From Burkholderiaceae bacterium (GTDB lineage Bacteria; Pseudomonadota; Gammaproteobacteria; Burkholderiales; Burkholderiaceae_B): a stretch of 64,000 nt of DNA. The position numbers and the translations under genes are program-made. Under the pieces are notes generated by a model that had not been told where the DNA came from, did not search any database, and was given only the letters and a program-made list of their open reading frames with translations. Below are positions 52,513-63,927 of the stretch, piece after piece. Every line of letters begins with the position of its first letter. The first letter of the stretch is position 1. The stretch covers positions 81,664 through 145,663 of the forward strand of contig JAGOAJ010000005.1 of the NCBI GenBank assembly GCA_017983955.1, read 5' to 3'.

Positions 52513-53967
52513 TTACATCTCGACGTTCAACTGGCTGACAAAACGGGAATGCAGATAAGCATCCAGTCCCTCGGGGCCACCTTCGTAACCCAGACCGCTT
52601 TCTTTCATTCCACCTATAGGCGCATCAGCCAGCGCGGGCACAAAGTTGTTGATGCCTATCCATCCGGCCTCGATACGCTCTGAAAATTCGGCCGAGCGCT
52701 CCATGCGATTCGTGAATGCGTACGCTGCCAGGCCCAGATCCTTTTTATTGGCCTGTGCAATTACCTCTTCGAACGATTCGAAGGTCATGATGGGCGCGAT
52801 CGGGCAGAATGGTTCTTCATGCAACACCTCGGCGCCAGCAGGAACCTGGCTTAATACCGTGGGTGCAAAGTAGTGGCCGACATCGCCAACGCGGGCTCCG
52901 CCGTGCTGGATACGAGCGCCAGTGTCGCAGGCCTGCTCGACAAATCTCTGAGCAGCCTGCAGACGCCGCACGTTGTTCAGCGGCCCCATCTGCACACCCT
53001 GCTGCATGCCATCGCCCACCTGAATTTGCGACGCATACTTCACAAACGACTCAGTAAAGGCTGTGGCAAGACTGGCATGCACGTAAAAGCGGCTGGGCGA
53101 CAAACACACCTGACCCGCATTGCGGTACTTGAATGCCACGCACATGCGCGCTACGCGATCAGCGTCCACATCGTCAAAAACAACGACAGGCGCATGACCG
53201 CCAAGCTCCATGGTTACAGGCTTGAGCTGCTGGGCGGCCAGCGTGGCCAACAGTCGACCAACCCCCACCGAACCGGTAAACGACACTTTGCGTATAACAG
53301 GCGATTTGATGACACGCTCGGAGATCTCCGCAGGAACGCCATACAGCAAATTCACCACGCCAGCGGGTACGCCAGCGTCCGCGAACGCCCGTACCAGCTC
53401 AATACATATGGCCGGCGTTTCTTCGGCGGGCTTGAGCACCACAGTACAGCCTGCAGCCAAGGCGGCAGCCAGTTTGCGGGCAGCCAGCACAGCAGGAAAG
53501 TTCCAGGGCACGAAAGCGGCCACCGGGCCAATAGCCCGTTTAATTGAGGACTGCGACAACAGCGGCTCACGCGGTGGAAGAACCCGCCCGTAAGCACGCT
53601 TACCCTCTTCAGCACACCAGAGTATGGTCTCAATGACACGGTCCAGTTCGCCGTGTGAGTCTGCCAGCGGCTTGCCGTTTTCCAATGTCAACATGACGGC
53701 AAGACGATCCCGACGCTGATCAATAAGACCTGCAGCGCGCTTCAGGATGGCCTCGCGAGCCCAGGCACTGGTTGCTGACCAGGCAGCAAACGTCGAGTCG
53801 GCTGCGCTTAGTGCATCATCAATGTCAGCGGCGGTAGCCATGGGCAACTGACCCAGGATTTGCCCCGTTGACGGGTTAACAACGGCCAAAGTGTTACGGC
53901 CTTCGACGCCACGCCACTCACCGGCGACGTAAAGCTCAAGCTGTTGGGGATATTGCGCTGTATTCAT
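52513..53967 (-). CDS. NAD(P)-dependent aldehyde dehydrogenase (succinate-semialdehyde-type)
   Basis: The 484-residue enzyme has the ALDH motifs PWNFPAVLAARKLAAALAAG, FTGSVGVGRLLATLAAQQLK, the Glu in ELGGHAPVVVFDDVD and the catalytic Cys in NAGQVCLSPSRFYV. The general pattern is that of the succinate-semialdehyde/glycolaldehyde group. In context it oxidises the aldehyde made by the GMC enzyme. It is the first gene of the long minus-strand run, 93 bp before the Rieske gene, and its promoter carries a 26-bp inverted repeat. Confidence 0.93.
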   Translation of the reverse strand: MNTAQYPQQLELYVAGEWRGVEGRNTLAVVNPSTGQILGQLPMATAADIDDALSAADSTFAAWSATSAWAREAILKRAAGLIDQRRDRLAVMLTLENGKPLADSHGELDRVIETILWCAEEGKRAYGRVLPPREPLLSQSSIKRAIGPVAAFVPWNFPAVLAARKLAAALAAGCTVVLKPAEETPAICIELVRAFADAGVPAGVVNLLYGVPAEISERVIKSPVIRKVSFTGSVGVGRLLATLAAQQLKPVTMELGGHAPVVVFDDVDADRVARMCVAFKYRNAGQVCLSPSRFYVHASLATAFTESFVKYASQIQVGDGMQQGVQMGPLNNVRRLQAAQRFVEQACDTGARIQHGGARVGDVGHYFAPTVLSQVPAGAEVLHEEPFCPIAPIMTFESFEEVIAQANKKDLGLAAYAFTNRMERSAEFSERIEAGWIGINNFVPALADAPIGGMKESGLGYEGGPEGLDAYLHSRFVSQLNVEM

Positions 53968-54004
53968 GACAGGTGGGCCTCTGTTATTGCATTAACGTAT
54001 GGTC

Positions 54005-54035
54005 GAACTATAGTCCTATGAAGGACTATAGTCAA
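54005..54035 (-). promoter_or_regulatory. Promoter of the catabolic operon with perfect inverted repeat
   Basis: Read on the minus strand, TTGACT and TATAGT form a promoter with a 17-bp spacer. Exactly across it lies a perfect inverted repeat, 54007-54032, with arms ACTATAGTCCT and AGGACTATAGT and a four-base loop; each arm contains the palindrome ACTATAGT. It is 40 bp upstream of the aldehyde dehydrogenase start. The 15-base portion GAACTATAGTCCTAT recurs with one change in the TRAP promoter. Confidence 0.7.
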
Positions 54036-54131
54036 TGGCTTTTAACCACTATTATGAAAATGCAAACAACAGGGATTTATCTAGATAAATATCAGCATTG
54101 CCCAGTGATTTCAGTCAGCCTAGCAATCAAC

Positions 54132-54155
54132 TTGTATTGACACGTATTAATACAA
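54132..54155. promoter_or_regulatory. Second inverted repeat, candidate operator/promoter of the GntR-acnX operon
   Basis: TTGTATT and AATACAA (54132-54138 and 54149-54155) are inverted, and the interior contains the palindrome GTATTAATAC (54144-54153). TTGACA at 54137-54142 could be the -35 box for the GntR gene 44 bp downstream, though no ideal -10 is seen. Confidence 0.4.
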
Positions 54156-54198
54156 CATGCAAAAATAATGGCTTGAAGATACTCCCTGGCAGCCACCC

Positions 54199-54972
54199 AT
54201 GACTGAACTAAACAAGAACTCCGAAACCGCGCTTTATGTGCAGATAGCAGATATTCTGGCTCGCCAGATTGATAGCAAGCTATGGCTACCTTCAGAAAAG
54301 CTGCCCTCGGAACAAGTGCTAATGGATCAATTCAAGGTCAGCCGTGTCACAGCCAGACAGGCAATGCGCACCTTGGCTGAACGTGGCTTGGTCACAGCCA
54401 AGCAAGGCAAAGGTGTTTATGTCACCGGACCCACGGTCAACCAGGAGCTGAATGAGTTACGAGGTTTCTACGACAGCCTGCTGGCACAGGGTCATGAGCC
54501 AGAAACCCAGTTGCTGAACTTTGATTTTGTACCCGTCCACGCGGCTGATGGCACTAGCGAGGACGCCGATAATTGTTATTGCTTCAAACGGTTATACAAA
54601 ATCAATAATTTGGTGATTGCTATTGCTGACGCCACCATTCCTGAATCAGGACGCCCTATCACGCGTGCCCAAGCCGAGCTTATGCCCGTCTATTCCTTGA
54701 TTACCAATATTCAGCGACACAAAGTCATACGTGCCAGTACCGAGATACGGTCAGGAAAGCCTCCAGCAGCCATCGCCAAACTTATGGGGCTGAAAAAAAA
54801 CAACTACCTGCTAGAGATGCTACGTACCTCTTATGACAGCACAGGCCACCGCCTGGAGACCACCCGTTTCTATATACAGCCCGATTATTTTGCATTTCAT
54901 CTGGACGTAGCCGGCCCCCTGCAGATTGCACCATCCATACGTCCAGTACACGACGCGGACCCTAGGTCCTAA
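54199..54972 (+). CDS. GntR/HutC-family regulator
   Basis: The 257-residue regulator has an N-terminal winged helix (ALYVQIADILARQIDSKLWL and QFKVSRVTARQAMRTLAERG) and a UTRA effector domain ending with LRTSYDSTGHRLETTRFYIQ. It is divergent from the aldehyde dehydrogenase and forms an operon with the aconitase-X-like pair 46 bp downstream. It is the most likely protein to bind the inverted repeat at 54007-54032, a common arrangement for this family. It is not a close paralog of the two GntR proteins at 39530 and 47608. No clear ribosome site is seen before the ATG. Confidence 0.87.
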   Translation: MTELNKNSETALYVQIADILARQIDSKLWLPSEKLPSEQVLMDQFKVSRVTARQAMRTLAERGLVTAKQGKGVYVTGPTVNQELNELRGFYDSLLAQGHEPETQLLNFDFVPVHAADGTSEDADNCYCFKRLYKINNLVIAIADATIPESGRPITRAQAELMPVYSLITNIQRHKVIRASTEIRSGKPPAAIAKLMGLKKNNYLLEMLRTSYDSTGHRLETTRFYIQPDYFAFHLDVAGPLQIAPSIRPVHDADPRS

Positions 54973-55018
54973 CCCGCTATTTCAATATCACTTACCTTAA
55001 GACCCATCAGGAGCAACC

Positions 55019-56260
55019 ATGAATTTGACTGATACTGAACGAGCCATGCTGGCTGGCGAACACGGTAAGGCCGTACAGGCAGCCTTACAGTTTCAAATAG
55101 AAGTAGGTTCCTTTTTCGGCGCCGAAAAATTTGTACCCATAACCAACGCTCATGTCATGGGCGATATCGAAGTCATGGGCGACGGCGGTCTGGGTCTGCT
55201 CAAGACCATGCGCCAGGAAAAAGGCCGCTGCGCCGTGCCCACAACCAGTAATGCTCGCTGCATGCACTTTGAATCCCACCCTCACCTACGGGCCGACGCC
55301 TGCGAAGTCAGTAAAGAAAAAGAACTAATCGCCGAGTTACGTGGGATGAACATCAACACCACTGACACCTGCATCAATTATCAAACGGTATATCAGCCCA
55401 AACTGGGCGAGCACGTTGCCTGGGGCGATACGGGCACGGTCATCTATGCCAACTCCGTGTTCGGCGCCCGAACCAACTTCGAAGCTGGAAAATCCAGTTT
55501 CGCGGCAGCCCTGACCGGGCGCACGCCTGCCTATGGATTTCATCTGAATGAACATCGCAAGGGAACAATTGCTGTCACGGTCAACGCCGAGATGAAGGAT
55601 TTAGCCGACTGGGGTGCACTGGGCAAGATAGTAGGCCACCCAAATCAGGATTATTTCGCTGTTCCTGTGTTCGAGGGCATCACCAGCGTCCCTATGTCAG
55701 ATTCCCTGAAACACCTGGGCGCGTCACTGGCAAGCTATGGCTCGATGGCCATGTTTCACATCGTAGGCATTACCCCCGAAGCGCCTACGGCGCAGGCAGC
55801 ATTCAACGGCAATATTCCCACCAGCACTTTGACTATCAGCGATACGGACATACAGGCGGTCTACGATGCCTACCGCTACGTAGACGGCGCAAAGAACATC
55901 GTAGTATTTTCCGGTCCACAACAATCTCTATTCGAAATGCAAAGCCTTGCGGAACTCTTCCAGGGACGGCAGCTGGCACCAGGCATGGCATGCGTCATCA
56001 CGACCAGCCACGCCGTACATAGTGATGCGGCACGATTAGGCTATATCGACATCCTGGAAAAAGCCGGAGCCACCATACTGCAAGGGGTATGCTTCTACAT
56101 TCTGCAAAGACTCACCCAAATCCGGGCAGAAAACGAGTGGGCCAATCTAATATCTAACTCGGCCAAGATCGTCAATACCATTACCGCCCACCGCTTCAAT
56201 ACGGTACTGCGCAGAACCGCCGACTGTGTCGACATTGCCTGCACAGGAGAACTGAAATGA
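55019..56260 (+). CDS. Aconitase X-type dehydratase, catalytic (large) subunit
   Basis: The 413-residue protein matches the large subunit of aconitase X (AcnX, DUF521), a family that includes cis-3-hydroxy-L-proline dehydratase and archaeal mevalonate 5-phosphate dehydratase. Typical stretches are MLAGEHGKAVQAALQFQIEV, YANSVFGARTNFEAGKSSFA, ALTGRTPAYGFHLNEHRKGT and a C-terminal GVCFYILQ. The loop after EHVAW reads GDTGTV, where family members I recall read ESSAV-like, so the active site may differ. AGGAGC precedes the ATG. The stop overlaps the small-subunit start as ATGA. It probably dehydrates a hydroxy acid of the local pathway. Confidence 0.83.
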   Translation: MNLTDTERAMLAGEHGKAVQAALQFQIEVGSFFGAEKFVPITNAHVMGDIEVMGDGGLGLLKTMRQEKGRCAVPTTSNARCMHFESHPHLRADACEVSKEKELIAELRGMNINTTDTCINYQTVYQPKLGEHVAWGDTGTVIYANSVFGARTNFEAGKSSFAAALTGRTPAYGFHLNEHRKGTIAVTVNAEMKDLADWGALGKIVGHPNQDYFAVPVFEGITSVPMSDSLKHLGASLASYGSMAMFHIVGITPEAPTAQAAFNGNIPTSTLTISDTDIQAVYDAYRYVDGAKNIVVFSGPQQSLFEMQSLAELFQGRQLAPGMACVITTSHAVHSDAARLGYIDILEKAGATILQGVCFYILQRLTQIRAENEWANLISNSAKIVNTITAHRFNTVLRRTADCVDIACTGELK

Positions 56261-56670
56261 GCACCGTCATCCACGTGAACCGCGCCTGGGGACCCACGGT
56301 CACTGGACCAGCTCTGATCATGAACGAAGGCTTTAGCCCACGATACGATCTTGATCGAACCACCGGCATTATCTCCCGTATAGGTCACAGCGCTGAAGGC
56401 CTATCAGTCAAAGGCCGCATTCTGGTCATACCAACGTCAAAAGGCGGAGTGGCCGGTGGTTGGGCTTTCTTTGACTTGCTGCATAAGGGGATAGCCCCTA
56501 TGGCCATGGTGTTTGGCCGACTTAACCCCGTCATGGTGCAAGGTGCGGTGTTGGCCAATATGCCCATCACCGAAGGATGGGATCATGACATGACCGCCAT
56601 GTTAAAGAATGGAGCCCGCCTTACAGTAGACCCAGCAAGTCGGCGTATCGTCTGTGAAACCATGGGCTAA
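56257..56670 (+). CDS. Aconitase X-type dehydratase, small (swivelling) subunit, DUF126
   Basis: The 137-residue protein fits the AcnX small subunit: GPALIMNEGFSPRYDLDRTT, SVKGRILVIPTSKGGVAGGW and a C-terminal DMTAMLKNGARLTVDPASRR. The PTSKGG stretch is the position of the conserved substrate-binding Ser loop. Two-subunit AcnX enzymes are the bacterial and archaeal form; eukaryotic and some bacterial ones are fused. The overlap of four bases with the large subunit ensures equal synthesis. Confidence 0.85.
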   Translation: MSTVIHVNRAWGPTVTGPALIMNEGFSPRYDLDRTTGIISRIGHSAEGLSVKGRILVIPTSKGGVAGGWAFFDLLHKGIAPMAMVFGRLNPVMVQGAVLANMPITEGWDHDMTAMLKNGARLTVDPASRRIVCETMG

Positions 56671-56704
56671 ACCAGCCGCATAACAACCCGCCCCTTGGAG
56701 TGCG

Positions 56705-56848
56705 ATGCAGGCCGCAGATGGCTACTTCCGCACTCTCGGTCGAATTGACGATGCCATCAACGTTTCCGGCCACCGCCTTGGCACTAAGGAGATCGAATCT
56801 GCCATGGAACAGATATCATTAGCGAACATTCGAAATTCTGATATCTGA
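56705..56848 (+). pseudogene. 3'-region fragment of an acetyl/propionyl-CoA synthetase gene
   Basis: This 47-codon open stretch reads [20 protein letters not shown] followed by [10 protein letters not shown], the conserved C-terminal hinge and catalytic-domain region of acetyl- and propionyl-CoA synthetases. Upstream there is no trace of the rest of the protein, and downstream the reading continues with unrelated residues to TGA at 56848. A complete gene of this family has over 600 codons. It is a relic, probably left by a deletion or insertion at the right edge of the accessory region. Confidence 0.75.
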
Positions 56849-56900
56849 TGAGGTGGCGGCATAATTATCACCTTCAGTAATTTTCCAGGGAGCCAATGCC

Positions 56901-57041
56901 CTAGTTGCCATTACCCGTAGACGGGATTTGCCAACTGGCGTGGTTCCCTGCGTTTGCCTGAGGGTCAGCAGACCCTTGACCGTATGTTCCGCAGCCCGAC
57001 AAGGCAGCAAACATCATCGCAATCAATAGCACTTTCATCAT
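56901..57041 (-). CDS. Small predicted lipoprotein (46 residues)
   Basis: The minus strand codes MMKVLLIAMMFAALSGCGTY and about 26 more residues up to TAG at 56901. The positively charged start, hydrophobic core and lipobox LSGC are those of a small exported lipoprotein; the mature part is only about 30 residues, Gly, Asn and Ser rich. AAGGAGCT sits right before the two ATG codons; the second (57038) is better spaced. I do not recognise a family. It is an isolated gene. Confidence 0.5.
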   Translation of the reverse strand: MMKVLLIAMMFAALSGCGTYGQGSADPQANAGNHASWQIPSTGNGN

Positions 57042-57336
57042 AGCTCCTTAGTTCTTAACTACTTCACTGCACTTTTAATTCTAGAACTATGGCGTCTGTC
57101 ATTGCCTTGCAAACGGTAACGACGCGAATCACTGGAAAACCATCGTGATTCCCGGTCTATAAGACCGCATCAGGACCGCATCAGCGTCTTACTCCCATCC
57201 CCTTTAAAGCACTTGACAATACTTGACTATTTTCGACAAATCTTTTGCATATCAATCGCTTAGAATAATGTAACGTTACGTGAAATATAAAACAAAATGC
57301 GTATGGAGAGCGGAGTCAAGTTAACTAGGGAGCTTT

Positions 57337-57540
57337 ATGATTGAATGGATACTTGTGCGTAGCGAGCTGCTGCCTACAATTATTTTAATGGCTGGCGTCA
57401 CGATGGTGTTTTTTTGCTTTATATGGCTATTTCTGGAATACCTGATGGCGAAACACAACTCTCTCTCCACGGCACCAAAAAACACTAAGCCAAAAAGTTG
57501 GTTTTTGCATAAGTTTCAATGCAAAAAATCACGTAAGTAA
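57337..57540 (+). CDS. Small membrane protein of unknown function (67 residues)
   Basis: GGGAGC lies seven bases before the ATG. One long hydrophobic segment (about 10-36, ELLPTIILMAGVTMVFFCFI and more) is followed by a strongly basic tail ending KFQCKKSRK, which would lie in the cytoplasm. No family is recognised. It precedes the EF-hand-like membrane protein by 103 bp on the same strand. Confidence 0.5.
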   Translation: MIEWILVRSELLPTIILMAGVTMVFFCFIWLFLEYLMAKHNSLSTAPKNTKPKSWFLHKFQCKKSRK

Positions 57541-57643
57541 CCTGTCATTGCCAACAGCAACGCTTAAGCTTATAGTTAAATCGTAGTGAGCATGCTGGTT
57601 TCTGGTTCGGGCTTGGCCCGACTGGCTTTGCAAGGGGTCCGCT

Positions 57644-58078
57644 ATGAAGATCGAAGCACTTAACTTCTATATCGACATTAATGGCGACGGCCGCTATAAC
57701 GGCTGGGAAATATGGGAAGCCGTCAAGTGGGTTTATCGCCTTCCTGGCAACCTATTGATCGAAGGCGTGGGCAATGTGCCGTTTCTTGCTGGCCTGTTAA
57801 ATATACAGGCCTCTGAAGCCACAGGCTATGCCAGCTTCAACAATTGGATGGTCGTTGGTTTTTCTTTATTGTTCTGGCTGGCCTTATTGATGTTCCTGGC
57901 CTCATTCAAGCATGATACTGACGATGCGCCAGCACAGGCACAAGCACAAGCACAAGCTGAAACACCTACGCAGTTGCGCTTATCGGATGAACGCAAAGTA
58001 AAGTCATTGCTGGAAAACAAAAAAGCACATCACAGACACCACCATGGTCATCCCATGGCGGGTCATCACTTTAAATAG
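57644..58078 (+). CDS. Membrane protein with EF-hand-like loop and histidine-rich tail
   Basis: The 144-residue protein has three visible parts. Residues 11-22 (DINGDGRYNGWE) fit the EF-hand calcium loop with Asp at 11, 13 and 15 positions and Glu at the end. A hydrophobic segment at about 69-90 (NWMVVGFSLLFWLALLMFLA) is a membrane anchor. The C-terminus has an AQ dipeptide repeat (AQAQAQAQA), a charged stretch and a His-rich end HHRHHHGHPMAGHHFK, likely to bind transition metals. The start is the first ATG after a run of GC-rich sequence with AAGGGG nearby. I do not recognise a named family. Confidence 0.6.
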   Translation: MKIEALNFYIDINGDGRYNGWEIWEAVKWVYRLPGNLLIEGVGNVPFLAGLLNIQASEATGYASFNNWMVVGFSLLFWLALLMFLASFKHDTDDAPAQAQAQAQAETPTQLRLSDERKVKSLLENKKAHHRHHHGHPMAGHHFK

Positions 58079-58093
58079 TCTGCTTAAAACGCG

Positions 58094-60845
<2,752 letters not shown>

Positions 60846-60848
60846 AGT

Positions 60849-61481
60849 CTACATCTTGACCACATCCACGCCTGGGGGTGGAGTGAACGTGAATTCGCTG
60901 GCAGACAAATCAGGATTTTCCACAATATTGTCCAGGGCAATCCGTGTGGTTTGGCCAAAGGAGTCCAATAAATCCAGCCGTACAGGCAGCCCCTGCTTGA
61001 AACCAATATCCACATGAGTGAAACCGGCATCGGCATTGCGTGGGGTAGCGCGCAATAGGTCCAGACCATCCTGGGCAGGTAGATCAGTCAAAGTAAAGGC
61101 ATCTTCCAGAGCGCCGGAACCAAACAATATAGCCGCAGGCGATGCGCCTATGGACTGATCAACAGGACGCTGAGTCACCTGAGCCAAGTCGGGATCGTAT
61201 TGGTAAACCTGCTTGCCATCCGACAGTATCAATTGTTCGTAAGGCTTTTTAACGTCCCAGCGAAATTGCCCAGGCCGCTTGAAGGCGAAAGTGCCGCTTT
61301 GTCCTGCCTGGCCTGCATCGGGTGCACCCAGGCGCTGCTGCTGAAACTGGCCAGTAGCGGCGGGAACCTTACTAATAAATTGCCGTAGCTGTTCAGTGGC
61401 GCTAGCCGACCAGGCCAACACCGGGCTAGTTGCCAGCAACACCGCTGCCAGCCAGTACTTGGGTTTCATGAGTATCTGCAT
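60849..61481 (-). CDS. lolA: Outer-membrane lipoprotein carrier protein LolA
   Basis: The 210-residue periplasmic chaperone carries lipoproteins from LolCDE to LolB. The signal peptide is [20 protein letters not shown], cleaved near residue 27 (SASA). The mature part has [20 protein letters not shown] and the typical [24 protein letters not shown] lies nine bases before the first ATG (61481); a second ATG at 61469 is possible. It follows ftsK by 39 bp. Confidence 0.95.
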   Translation of the reverse strand: MQILMKPKYWLAAVLLATSPVLAWSASATEQLRQFISKVPAATGQFQQQRLGAPDAGQAGQSGTFAFKRPGQFRWDVKKPYEQLILSDGKQVYQYDPDLAQVTQRPVDQSIGASPAAILFGSGALEDAFTLTDLPAQDGLDLLRATPRNADAGFTHVDIGFKQGLPVRLDLLDSFGQTTRIALDNIVENPDLSASEFTFTPPPGVDVVKM

Positions 61482-61520
61482 CTGTGTAAACCTTGCTGTG
61501 GCGGTTGATAAAGTAAACGC

Positions 61521-63884
61521 CTAATCGGCATCGGCCGTATTGCCTGCTGGCACCAAAATTTCACGGTTGCCGTTGGACTGCATGGGCGATACCAAACCGG
61601 ATTGCTCCATTTGTTCCAACAAGCGGGCAGCCCGGTTATAGCCTATACGCAAATGACGTTGTACCGAAGATATAGAAGCCCGTCGATTCTTCAATATGAC
61701 TTCCACCGCCTGATCGTACAAGGGATCGGATTCGGCATCGGCAAAGCCAGTTACACCGCTCACGCCGTCACCGGTTTCCCCTTCTACTGTACCTTCCAGC
61801 AAGCCATCGACATAGTTGGGCTCGCCCTCGAGTTTCAAGGCGTCCACCACGCGGTGGACTTCGTCATCATGGACGAACGCACCATGCACCCGAGCGGGCA
61901 AGCCTGAACCAGGTGGCAAATACAGCATATCGCCCTGACCCAGCAATGTTTCCGCACCCATTTGATCCAATATGGTGCGTGAGTCAATTTTTGACGACAC
62001 TTGGAAAGCGATGCGCGTGGGAATATTCGCCTTGATCAGCCCGGTAATCACATCCACGCTAGGACGCTGGGTAGCCAGTATCAAGTGTATGCCCGCGGCC
62101 CTGGCCTTCTGCGCCAAGCGTGCGATCAACTCTTCGATTTTCTTGCCCACCACCATCATCAAGTCGGCAAGCTCGTCGATCACCACAACGATCATGGGCA
62201 AGGTGGTCAACGGTTCAGGAGCATCTGGCGTCAGCGAAAATGGATTAGGTATAGGCTGCTCGTTCTTGATCCCCTCGCGGATTTTGGCGTTATATCCCGC
62301 CAGGTTGCGCACGCCCATTTTGCTTAACAGGCGATAGCGTTTTTCCATTTCACCCACGCACCAGTTCAAAGCGTTGGCTGCATGGCGCATATCAGTAACC
62401 ACAGGCGCCAACAAATGCGGTATGCCTTCGTAGACACTCATTTCCAACATTTTCGGGTCTATCAGTATCAGACGCACCTGACTGGCATCGGCCTTGTACA
62501 GCAAGGACAAGATCATGGCGTTAATACCCACGGACTTACCCGAACCGGTCGTTCCGGCCACCAGCAAGTGCGGCATTTTGGCCAGATCAGCCACTACCGG
62601 GTTACCCGCGATGTCTTTACCCAGCGCCATAGTCAACAAAGACGGACTGGCATGGTAGGTTTGTGAACCTATGATTTCCGACAGGCTGACCATTTGACGC
62701 CTGGGATTAGGCAATTCCAGGCCCATCAGATTTTTACCCGGTATGGTTTCCACCACCCGTATGCTGACCAGGCTAAGCGCCCGCGCCAGGTCTTTGGCCA
62801 GGTTCACGATCTGGCTGCCTTTAACGCCGGTGGCGGGTTCAATTTCATATCGCGTAATAACCGGCCCCGACTGGGCTGCCACCACGGTGGCTTTAACACC
62901 AAAATCAGAAAGCTTTTTCTCGATCAGGCGGGACGTGAACTCTATGGTTTCTGCGGACACGGTTTCGGGCCGTTCACCAGGCATATCCAACAAACTGATA
63001 GCGGGTAAATCGCCTGATCGTCCTGAGTCCGCTGGCGCCGTAAACAGTATCTGCTGACGTTCTTTTTCAGCCCTGACCGACTTAGGCACCACAGTAATGG
63101 CTGGCTCTATGCGCACGGGCTGATCGTGGACCAACTCTTCTTGCTTGGCGACCACGGTCACGTCACGCTTGGCCTTGCTGACTTGCCCGACCTTACGGTC
63201 TTCGTAGGCTGTTTTCAGTTCCACCACACGTTTAAAGGTTTTCTCAAGAAAAACACCTACGCGTTCCGATACATTCAGCCAGGAAAAACGGAAGAATAAA
63301 CTAGCGCCCACAGCCACCAACACCAGTAGCAGCAAGGTGCAACCAGCATTGCCCAAGGCGGCTTCTAGGAAGTCCGCCAGCAAATGCCCTAGCTGCCCAC
63401 CAGCGCCCGCCGGCAGCCCAGCATCCATACCGGTTTGCTTAAACCGTAAGGCTTCCAGCCCCATAATGCCCAGGAACAACAGAAAGAACCCTATGCCAAC
63501 TTCCCAATGGACGCGTGGCAAGGCCTGTTCTTTGGGTTTGGGCATCAGCAAACTGGTCAGGCGATAAAACCCCTGAACCACGCGCTGCACCAACAAGACC
63601 ACCCATAACCAAGCGGAAAAGCCAAACAGAAATAGCAGGAAATCGGAAATATGCGCGCCCAGCGTCCCCCCGCGATTCAGGGTGGACGACGCTTCGACAG
63701 AATGCGACCATGCCGGATCGGCAGGGTCCCAACTGACCAGCACTAATGCCAGCCATGCTGCCAGTGCGGCGAACAGTATCCAGCGTGCTTCCCGGAGTAA
63801 ACCTGACAGTTTTGACTGCAGGGGCGAAGGTCCGTTTCGCACGTTGCGCGAGGACCGTGGAGATGTAGCAGGAATTCTAGCCAT
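61521..63884 (-). CDS. ftsK: DNA translocase FtsK
   Basis: The 787-residue protein starts [14 protein letters not shown] at 63884; an upstream extension lacks family character. The N-terminus has about four transmembrane segments (35-190) anchoring it at the division septum. The motor domain has Walker [18 protein letters not shown] and Walker [15 protein letters not shown] with [20 protein letters not shown]. The C-terminal winged-helix gamma domain ([20 protein letters not shown]) reads KOPS sites. The linker is short, as in SpoIIIE-like and betaproteobacterial forms. It is divergent from trxB. Confidence 0.97.
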   Translation of the reverse strand: MARIPATSPRSSRNVRNGPSPLQSKLSGLLREARWILFAALAAWLALVLVSWDPADPAWSHSVEASSTLNRGGTLGAHISDFLLFLFGFSAWLWVVLLVQRVVQGFYRLTSLLMPKPKEQALPRVHWEVGIGFFLLFLGIMGLEALRFKQTGMDAGLPAGAGGQLGHLLADFLEAALGNAGCTLLLLVLVAVGASLFFRFSWLNVSERVGVFLEKTFKRVVELKTAYEDRKVGQVSKAKRDVTVVAKQEELVHDQPVRIEPAITVVPKSVRAEKERQQILFTAPADSGRSGDLPAISLLDMPGERPETVSAETIEFTSRLIEKKLSDFGVKATVVAAQSGPVITRYEIEPATGVKGSQIVNLAKDLARALSLVSIRVVETIPGKNLMGLELPNPRRQMVSLSEIIGSQTYHASPSLLTMALGKDIAGNPVVADLAKMPHLLVAGTTGSGKSVGINAMILSLLYKADASQVRLILIDPKMLEMSVYEGIPHLLAPVVTDMRHAANALNWCVGEMEKRYRLLSKMGVRNLAGYNAKIREGIKNEQPIPNPFSLTPDAPEPLTTLPMIVVVIDELADLMMVVGKKIEELIARLAQKARAAGIHLILATQRPSVDVITGLIKANIPTRIAFQVSSKIDSRTILDQMGAETLLGQGDMLYLPPGSGLPARVHGAFVHDDEVHRVVDALKLEGEPNYVDGLLEGTVEGETGDGVSGVTGFADAESDPLYDQAVEVILKNRRASISSVQRHLRIGYNRAARLLEQMEQSGLVSPMQSNGNREILVPAGNTADAD

Positions 63885-63927
63885 AGACTCATTATAATTG
63901 GCTGTTAACTTTTTCGGATTAATTGTG

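Larger units (their letters stand above)
56671..57336. other. Long stretch with gene relic and small lipoprotein; otherwise no supported gene
   Basis: Between the AcnX pair and the small membrane protein at 57337 there are 666 bp. They contain the synthetase relic (56705-56848) and a small lipoprotein frame on the minus strand (56901-57041). The remainder (57042-57336) shows only a TTGACA at 57213-57218, the palindrome GTAACGTTAC at 57270-57279 and a TAGAAT at 57261; none makes a convincing promoter pair. Confidence 0.6.

Noticed and set aside
46105-53967. Choline-O-sulfate to glycine betaine pathway (betC, betA, betB)
   Set aside because: The sulfatase and GMC enzyme resemble BetC and BetA, but the regulator is GntR not BetI, the aldehyde dehydrogenase is of the succinate-semialdehyde type, and the Rieske enzyme is phthalate-like, so the assignment is not supported.
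57925-57970. AQ dipeptide coding repeat as a CRISPR-like or satellite array
   Set aside because: It is a short in-frame CACAAG-type repeat inside a coding region, without spacers.
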